This document shows, piece after piece, positions 6,770 to 10,766 of a DNA stretch of 10,766 nucleotides. The first letter of the stretch is position 1, and each line of letters opens with the position of its first letter. The notes beneath the pieces were generated by a model that saw only the letters and a program-made list of their open reading frames with translations, was not told the origin of the DNA and did not search any database. Origin of the DNA: Lysobacterales bacterium (GTDB taxonomy: Bacteria; Pseudomonadota; Gammaproteobacteria; Xanthomonadales; SZUA-36). The stretch spans positions 1-10,766 of the forward strand of contig JABSSV010000332.1 in NCBI GenBank assembly GCA_013213875.1, read 5' to 3'. The position numbers and the translations under genes are program-made.

Positions 6770-6818
6770 CCTGTCAGCCTTCGTGCCTGTCAGGCAGTAG
6801 GGCCTCGGCGCCGGCGCC
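6770..6818. repeat. Direct repeats and palindromes upstream of the sulfatase gene
   Basis: CCTGTCAG occurs at 6770-6777 and 6787-6794, 17 bases apart; the second copy lies within the palindrome GCCTG-t-CAGGC (6785-6795). The 12-base palindrome GGCGCCGGCGCC follows at 6807-6818. These lie 56-104 bases upstream of the sulfatase ATG and downstream of the AcnX stop codon. They could be a regulator site for the sulfatase or secondary structure ending AcnX transcription; no T-tract supports the latter. Confidence 0.3.
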
Positions 6819-6888
6819 CCGCTCTGACGCGCCGTTGCTCGGTCCATGACGACGACATTAGTGGCCATAGGAGCTACCCGTAGCAATC

Positions 6889-7212
6889 TTAGGCCCCGCC
6901 CGGCGCTTCGATCTGCACCGGGCAGTCCACGCCATAGAGGTGCTTCGCAACGGCCGTCGCCGCGAGGATAGATGCATCCGCACGCGGCAGCACGATGCAG
7001 CGCGGACCGCGACCACGGCGCAGGCAATCAGCCAGCACCGATGGGCCACTGGTGCTCCCGGTGGTACCGGGTAGATACAGCGCCTTGCCGGTGATGCAGG
7101 CGCCAAATTGGGGATGCCGCGCATCACGAATCCGACCGGTTTCCGGATCCAGGCCGCTCCAAAGACCAAGCGGCGCCGTAAGCACCAGTCGCTCTGCGTT
7201 AGGCCGCGTCAT
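6889..7212 (-). CDS. Aconitase X small subunit, swivel domain (AcnX_swivel, formerly DUF126)
   Basis: Small subunit (107 aa) of a two-subunit AcnX dehydratase in the aconitase superfamily. It forms the swivel lid that completes the active site of the large subunit. Recognisable elements are GLDPETGRIRDARHPQFGA (20-38, counting from the ATG), matching the G-x-D-P-x-T-G-x-I-x-D-x-x-H-P family block, and the loop GTTGSTSGPSVL (49-60), the Ser-rich substrate-binding loop. Homologues usually have a longer run of Ser here, so Gly-Pro at 56-57 is a mild departure. The ATG overlaps the stop codon of the large-subunit gene (ATGA, 7209-7212), which implies translational coupling. Length is normal for a stand-alone swivel subunit. 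Characterised bacterial AcnX enzymes dehydrate cis-3-hydroxy-L-proline; archaeal ones act on mevalonate 5-phosphate. The reaction here is not settled. Confidence 0.9.
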   Translation of the reverse strand: MTRPNAERLVLTAPLGLWSGLDPETGRIRDARHPQFGACITGKALYLPGTTGSTSGPSVLADCLRRGRGPRCIVLPRADASILAATAVAKHLYGVDCPVQIEAPGGA

Positions 7213-8435
7213 GGTAAGCGGCCCTCACAGGCGGCCTCTACCGCCTCCGGCAGACGCAGGAAGCTGATATCACAGTCCAGCTGCTGGCGCGCATACCAGG
7301 CCCACTTTGCTGACGTGGTGGCCACATGGCCATCACAGCCCGGCAGGGTAGGTGCGTAATAGGTGCAACGTCCCGTAACCAACTGCACACCGGCTGCGCG
7401 CAGTTGTGCGGCTGTGCCGTCACTTTGCAGTGCCGTCAGCACCGCCTGGTTGGTGGCAAAGTAACAGCGTAGCCCTGGCGCTACCGAACGACCCTTGAGC
7501 TGCGCCAGCAACTGTCTCGCATCCTCCGCCCAGCCGTGCGGCGCACCCAGACACAGCGCGCTTAGTGCCGCCCCGCGGTGTCGATTCAGCGCCCGTGCCG
7601 CAGTTTCCAGCGCCGCAGGCGTCAGGGTCCAGCTGACCTTGGGCTCCTGGGCGCCATAGGCGGCGATCCGGTCCGGCGCCTCCGGTGTCAGCCCGATGGC
7701 ATGAAACATGTCCAGCGCACCGCTGGCGGCGGCGGCCGCACCCAGCGCGCACAGGTCCCGTCTGCTGCTGGACGCCGGCAGACCCTCCAGCGCAGGAATA
7801 CGCTGACCACACTTCTGGCCCAGCCACAGGCCAAGCGCCTCAAAAGCCCACCGGTCCTCAAACCAGTTCCGGGGGATAGCACTGACGTCGACCCGCAGCT
7901 GCGCACGCCGGGCATCGGGGCGCAACAGGCCCAGCTCCGGCACTCGGCCGGTCAGGGCCGCGCAAAGATCCAGAAACTCAGGGAAACGCTGACAGCGAGC
8001 GCCAGCCACCGAGTTGGCATAGACAATGGCACTGGACTCACACCATGCCAGCACCGCCTTAGGCTCAAGCGCCGCGTGACCAAGATAAGGCGCGCAGGTG
8101 AGCGCTGGCTGGCAGCCCATGGCCCGATGTAGCTGCAGTAACTCGCGCTGGCGCTCTGGTGCATCAGCAAGGGGGCGCTGCGTGTCGAAAGCACAGCTGG
8201 TGAGTGTCGTCGGCACGCGCACGCGCGCTTGCAGACGGACCAGTTCACGCGCGAAGTCCAAATTGACCGGCGTGTTGTCATAGGCGCTGGCCACATGCGC
8301 CCCCTGCAGCGTCAAAAAGCGCTGTGCGCCGCTGGCCACCGCCTGCTCATGCAACAGACCCATAGCAAATGCGGCCGCCTCGCCAAAGCGACCGTCCAGC
8401 AACTGCTGATCAATGACATCCAGGGCTACCGTCAT
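7209..8435 (-). CDS. Aconitase X catalytic large subunit (DUF521 family)
   Basis: Catalytic subunit (408 aa) of an AcnX-type hydro-lyase, pairing with the small subunit encoded next to it. Characterised bacterial relatives convert cis-3-hydroxy-L-proline to pyrroline-2-carboxylate in the cytoplasm, so that is the default prediction. Three Cys in conserved contexts fit the metal or iron-sulfur ligands of the family: Cys114 (LTCAPYLG), Cys295 (LCLGAPH) and Cys357 (GRCTYYAP). The block YANSVAGAR (139-147) matches the family's N-S-x-x-G-A-R. The N-terminus (LLDGRFGEAAAFAM) resembles the usual family start, supporting ATG 8435, although no Shine-Dalgarno is visible. It overlaps the next gene by four bases. 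No proline racemase, ketimine reductase, transporter or hydroxyproline regulator is in the window, so genomic support for the hydroxyproline role is lacking. It diverges from the alpha/beta hydrolase, 109 bases apart. Confidence 0.92.
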   Translation of the reverse strand: MTVALDVIDQQLLDGRFGEAAAFAMGLLHEQAVASGAQRFLTLQGAHVASAYDNTPVNLDFARELVRLQARVRVPTTLTSCAFDTQRPLADAPERQRELLQLHRAMGCQPALTCAPYLGHAALEPKAVLAWCESSAIVYANSVAGARCQRFPEFLDLCAALTGRVPELGLLRPDARRAQLRVDVSAIPRNWFEDRWAFEALGLWLGQKCGQRIPALEGLPASSSRRDLCALGAAAAASGALDMFHAIGLTPEAPDRIAAYGAQEPKVSWTLTPAALETAARALNRHRGAALSALCLGAPHGWAEDARQLLAQLKGRSVAPGLRCYFATNQAVLTALQSDGTAAQLRAAGVQLVTGRCTYYAPTLPGCDGHVATTSAKWAWYARQQLDCDISFLRLPEAVEAACEGRLP

Positions 8436-8497
8436 GCGGCAAGCTTACGCCGCGTGCACGCTGCTGGCGAGGCCCGCAGCCGGACGCCGGTCTTTGC

Positions 8498-8538
8498 TAT
8501 ATTGCCCGCAGCACGCCAAGCGCAGAACGGCCTGGGGA
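8498..8538 (+). promoter_or_regulatory. -10-like box and ribosome binding site before the alpha/beta hydrolase
   Basis: TATATT (8498-8503) resembles a -10 box, but no acceptable -35 hexamer lies 16-18 bases upstream. GGGGA (8534-8538) sits six bases before TTG 8545 and supports that start. The AcnX genes must also be transcribed from this 109-base divergent gap; I see no clear minus-strand promoter. Confidence 0.35.
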
Positions 8539-8544
8539 AAAATC

Positions 8545-9486
8545 TTGAAAAAACTGGCTATATTCATCGCCCTGCTTGCGGGTCTGATCTTCATGGGCCT
8601 GGGCGGCTACCAGTGGCTAAAGGATCCGGAACGCAAGGATATGGATCAGCATGCGCGGGACCTGCTCGGTGGCAGCTATCTGCGCCTGTCCCAGGGTGTG
8701 GTGCACTATGAGCTGGACGGGCCTGTCCATGGGGAGACCCTGGTGCTGGTCCACGGCTTCTCCGTGCCCGGCTACATTTGGGACAACACCTTCCGCTACT
8801 TTACCGATGCCGGCTATCGCGTGCTGCGTTTCGATCTCTACGGCCGTGGCTACAGCGACCGGCCAGACGTGGCCTACGACGGCGCGCTGTTTGTGCAGCA
8901 GCTGCATGAACTGGTCACCGCCCTTGAGCTGCCACAGCCCTTTAACCTGGTCGGCTTGTCCATGGGCGGGCCCATAGCCGCCCGGTATGCCCATGAGCAT
9001 GCCCCCAGTGTCCGGCGGCTGGCGCTGGTGGCGCCATTAACCGTGGTGCCAACGACGGCGCAGGTCAGACCGCTGACCCGGCCGCTGCTGGGTAACTTTC
9101 TGGCCACCACTAGCTTTATGCCCGGGCTGCTGGCAGGGCAGAGCAAGGATCTGGCGGACCCGCAGCGGGTACCCGATTGGCAACAGCGCTTCGCGGAGCA
9201 GATGGAATATCGCGGTTTCCGGCGCGCGATTCTCTCGACCATAGAGCATCTGCCCGACCTTGATACGCTCGGCGCCTACGAGCAACTGCAAAGGCAGCGC
9301 TTTCCCGTGCGGCTGTTTTGGGGCACGGAAGACCGCACCGTGCCGCTGGCACACAGCGAGCAGCTACTAGAAGTATTGCCGCGAGCGGAATTGATACTGA
9401 TCCCGGATACGGGTCACGTACCTATGGTGGAATCTTTCGAACGCTTCAATCCGCTCTTGGCGGAATTTCTGAGCGTCTCAGACTAG
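8545..9486 (+). CDS. Membrane-anchored alpha/beta-fold hydrolase
   Basis: Predicted serine hydrolase (ester, lactone or epoxide-type substrates possible) of 313 aa. I chose the TTG at 8545 because GGGGA precedes it at good spacing and translation then opens MKKLAIFIALLAGLIF, a typical signal anchor or signal peptide. An ATG at 8413 would add 44 residues of low-complexity sequence that overlap the divergent AcnX start. The fold is complete: oxyanion HGFSVPG (70-76), nucleophile elbow G-L-S-M-G with Ser139, acid Asp263 (WGTEDRTVP) and His291 (DTGHVPM). RGYSDRP (101-107) is the usual turn after the third core strand. The C-terminal lid region (170-235) is Pro/Arg-rich and gives no substrate hint. 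It converges on the DUF3014 gene: both end on one CTAG, with no terminator between. Substrate unknown. Confidence 0.9.
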   Translation: MKKLAIFIALLAGLIFMGLGGYQWLKDPERKDMDQHARDLLGGSYLRLSQGVVHYELDGPVHGETLVLVHGFSVPGYIWDNTFRYFTDAGYRVLRFDLYGRGYSDRPDVAYDGALFVQQLHELVTALELPQPFNLVGLSMGGPIAARYAHEHAPSVRRLALVAPLTVVPTTAQVRPLTRPLLGNFLATTSFMPGLLAGQSKDLADPQRVPDWQQRFAEQMEYRGFRRAILSTIEHLPDLDTLGAYEQLQRQRFPVRLFWGTEDRTVPLAHSEQLLEVLPRAELILIPDTGHVPMVESFERFNPLLAEFLSVSD

Positions 9487-10322
9487 CTGTCAGCGGCGGT
9501 GGCCACGCCATCGCGCAGTAGCTGCAGGCGTGCACGCATGCGTTGCCCCTGATCCGGCCCCAGCCGATAGAGCGCCTTCTGTCCGACACTCATGGCCTCC
9601 AGTTCGGGCGCCACAAACTCATAGACGGCTTCATTCTTGCGCAGTGCCGCCGGGCCCTGCGGCAGGGGCGTGACCAGCAGGTGATCAAGAATCGCCACCA
9701 GCCGGTCGTTGAAGTACACGTCCTCGTAACCGAGGCCCAGATAGGCCTCCTGGAAGAGTGGATAGTATTCCCGGTAGTAGCGGATCAGATCGGCCATATC
9801 CACCGCCTCGATCAGCTCTACATAGGGCGCATAGCGCGCGGCGTTTGCCGGGCTGAGCGCCGCATCCTGCGCCTGACCAAGCACCAGGAAGCGGCCCGCA
9901 ATCGGCACAATCGGCCGCATGGCGGGCGCCACACGACGGCCATCCAGGCTATCCACGGTCGCCACCAGACGACTGACCAGATAATCGGTGACAAACCACT
10001 GATCCACAGCTGACTCACCGATCAGGGAAACGCCTGCAGAACGGACGAACTGGTCGCTGTCCGCCAGAGTCGGCAGGATCAGTTTTGCAGCCGGCGGCTC
10101 CGGCAAGGGCTGCTCGGATGAGACCGCGAGCCCGGCGTCTGACTCAGGCGCGGGCGCTGGCACTGCTTCAATGGGATAGCGGGGCTCCGCAGCTGGCGGT
10201 TTCGGCGACGGGATCACTTCGGCCTGTTCGATTTGGGCCATGTCCTGGCGCACGCTGTAGTGATAGCCGATACCGACCACCATGACGCCGAGCAAGATAG
10301 CCCAGACCATGAGATTCTTCAT
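9483..10322 (-). CDS. DUF3014-family membrane-anchored protein, function unknown
   Basis: A 279-aa protein with one N-terminal membrane helix (about 4-22, MVWAILLGVMVVGIGYHY) and a Pro/Ala/Glu-rich linker (35-85), followed by a folded periplasmic-side domain (about 86-275). The domain includes FVRSAGVSLIG, WFVTDYLVSRLVATVDSLDG, RYAPYVELIEAVD and a Tyr-rich YYREYYPLFQEAY helix near 182-194, a pattern I recognise as DUF3014. No catalytic residues are apparent; a structural or envelope role is plausible but unproven. GGGGGGT lies five to six bases upstream of ATG 10322. It follows gltD by 69 bases on the same strand with no terminator between, so readthrough from the glutamate synthase operon is possible. 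Its TAG stop (9483-9485) is interlocked with the stop of the convergent hydrolase gene. Confidence 0.87.
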   Translation of the reverse strand: MKNLMVWAILLGVMVVGIGYHYSVRQDMAQIEQAEVIPSPKPPAAEPRYPIEAVPAPAPESDAGLAVSSEQPLPEPPAAKLILPTLADSDQFVRSAGVSLIGESAVDQWFVTDYLVSRLVATVDSLDGRRVAPAMRPIVPIAGRFLVLGQAQDAALSPANAARYAPYVELIEAVDMADLIRYYREYYPLFQEAYLGLGYEDVYFNDRLVAILDHLLVTPLPQGPAALRKNEAVYEFVAPELEAMSVGQKALYRLGPDQGQRMRARLQLLRDGVATAADS

Positions 10323-10391
10323 GCTTACCCCCCGTTGCTACCGGGCCATGCGACACGGCGCGCCGCTCCTTTTGCTGTGACCGCGAACGCC

Positions 10392-10766
10392 TCAGGCAGT
10401 TCCCTTCAGCGGGCCTGCATGCGCATGCTGGGCCAGCATGTCCACTATGCCCTGAGCCGCCTTGCGCGCATCGGCAATGGCGGTCACCACCAGGTCGGCA
10501 CCGCGCACCATGTCACCCGCGGCAAACACAGCGGGATTACTGGTTTGGAAGGGATAGCGGCTGTCTTCACTGGCTTTGATCAGCCCCCAGTCATTGACCT
10601 CAATGCCACAGCGCTCGAACCAACTCGCCGGTGAGGGCTTGAAACCAAAGGCAATGATGACCGCGTCGGCCTTGAAGACCCGCTCGCTACCGGGCACCGC
10701 TTCCGGCCGCCGACGGCCGCTCGCATCGGGCTGACCCAGGCGCGTCTGCACCACGCGCACGCCCGC
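10392..10766 (-). CDS. gltD: Glutamate synthase (NADPH) small subunit, C-terminal part; 5' end outside window
   Basis: Small subunit of glutamate synthase. It passes electrons from NADPH through FAD and iron-sulfur centres to the large subunit, which makes glutamate from glutamine and 2-oxoglutarate in nitrogen assimilation. Only about 124 C-terminal residues are visible, and the frame stays open to the window edge (Ala-Gly precede the GTG at 10760, which is not the true start). Diagnostic stretches are ASGRRRPEAVPGSE, ADAVIIAFGFKPSP, and the FAD/NADP-binding end NPAVFAAGDMVRGADLVVTA followed by the helix IADARKAAQGIVDML. This matches the GltD type rather than other flavin oxidoreductases of the superfamily. 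The usual gltB partner should lie farther upstream beyond the window. A DUF3014 gene follows instead of another recognised nitrogen gene. Confidence 0.94.
   Translation of the reverse strand, partial: AGVRVVQTRLGQPDASGRRRPEAVPGSERVFKADAVIIAFGFKPSPASWFERCGIEVNDWGLIKASEDSRYPFQTSNPAVFAAGDMVRGADLVVTAIADARKAAQGIVDMLAQHAHAGPLKGTA

Noticed and set aside
7578..8132. 184-codon plus-strand frame opposite the AcnX large subunit
   Set aside because: It is antisense to a well-supported gene and shows no domain; low-complexity composition marks it as a shadow.
10323..10391. Possible alternative start or leader ORF (GTG at 10356 after AAAGGAG) between gltD and the DUF3014 gene
   Set aside because: The frame differs from that of DUF3014 and gives a short, unrecognisable peptide overlapping it. 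ATG 10322 with its own G-rich binding site begins a proper membrane helix.

Overview
The window (10,766 bases, GC-rich, densely coded on both strands) looks like chromosome of a free-living gammaproteobacterium. The protein types fit this: a GltD tail, a DUF3014 membrane-anchored protein, an MsbA-related ABC exporter and a secreted type I sulfatase. A marine Cellvibrionales/Halieaceae-like lineage is a reasonable guess but cannot be proved here. I see no transposase, integrase, tRNA, rRNA or CRISPR array.

Layout. (1) 1-2000, plus strand: the 3' part of a cyclophilin-type peptidyl-prolyl isomerase, then a secreted beta-lactamase-fold serine hydrolase 26 bases downstream. (2) 2124-2741, minus strand: a winged-helix regulator fused to a decayed nucleotidyltransferase-like domain. 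It converges on the hydrolase and has an inverted repeat just upstream of its start. (3) 2742-3416: the only long stretch without a gene. It holds a candidate structured RNA ending in a strong intrinsic terminator (about 2861-3025), then an AT-richer stretch with several inverted repeats and an imperfect 14-base direct repeat, ending in a bidirectional-type terminator. (4) 3417-8435, minus strand: in transcription order, the large and small subunits of an aconitase X (AcnX) dehydratase overlapping by ATGA, a secreted sulfatase, and an ABC exporter. (5) 8545-9486, plus strand: a membrane-anchored alpha/beta hydrolase divergent from AcnX. (6) 9483-10766, minus strand: a DUF3014 protein downstream of the 3' end of gltD. 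The hydrolase and DUF3014 genes end on a shared CTAG.

How the genes relate. Only AcnX large+small is a certain functional pair (one two-subunit dehydratase). gltD belongs to glutamate synthase, whose large subunit lies outside the window. The sulfatase, the serine hydrolase and the alpha/beta hydrolase all carry N-terminal export or membrane signals, which suggests degradation or scavenging at the cell envelope, but nothing ties them into one pathway. The least explained part is 2742-3416: a regulator gene back to back with what looks like a free-standing structured RNA.
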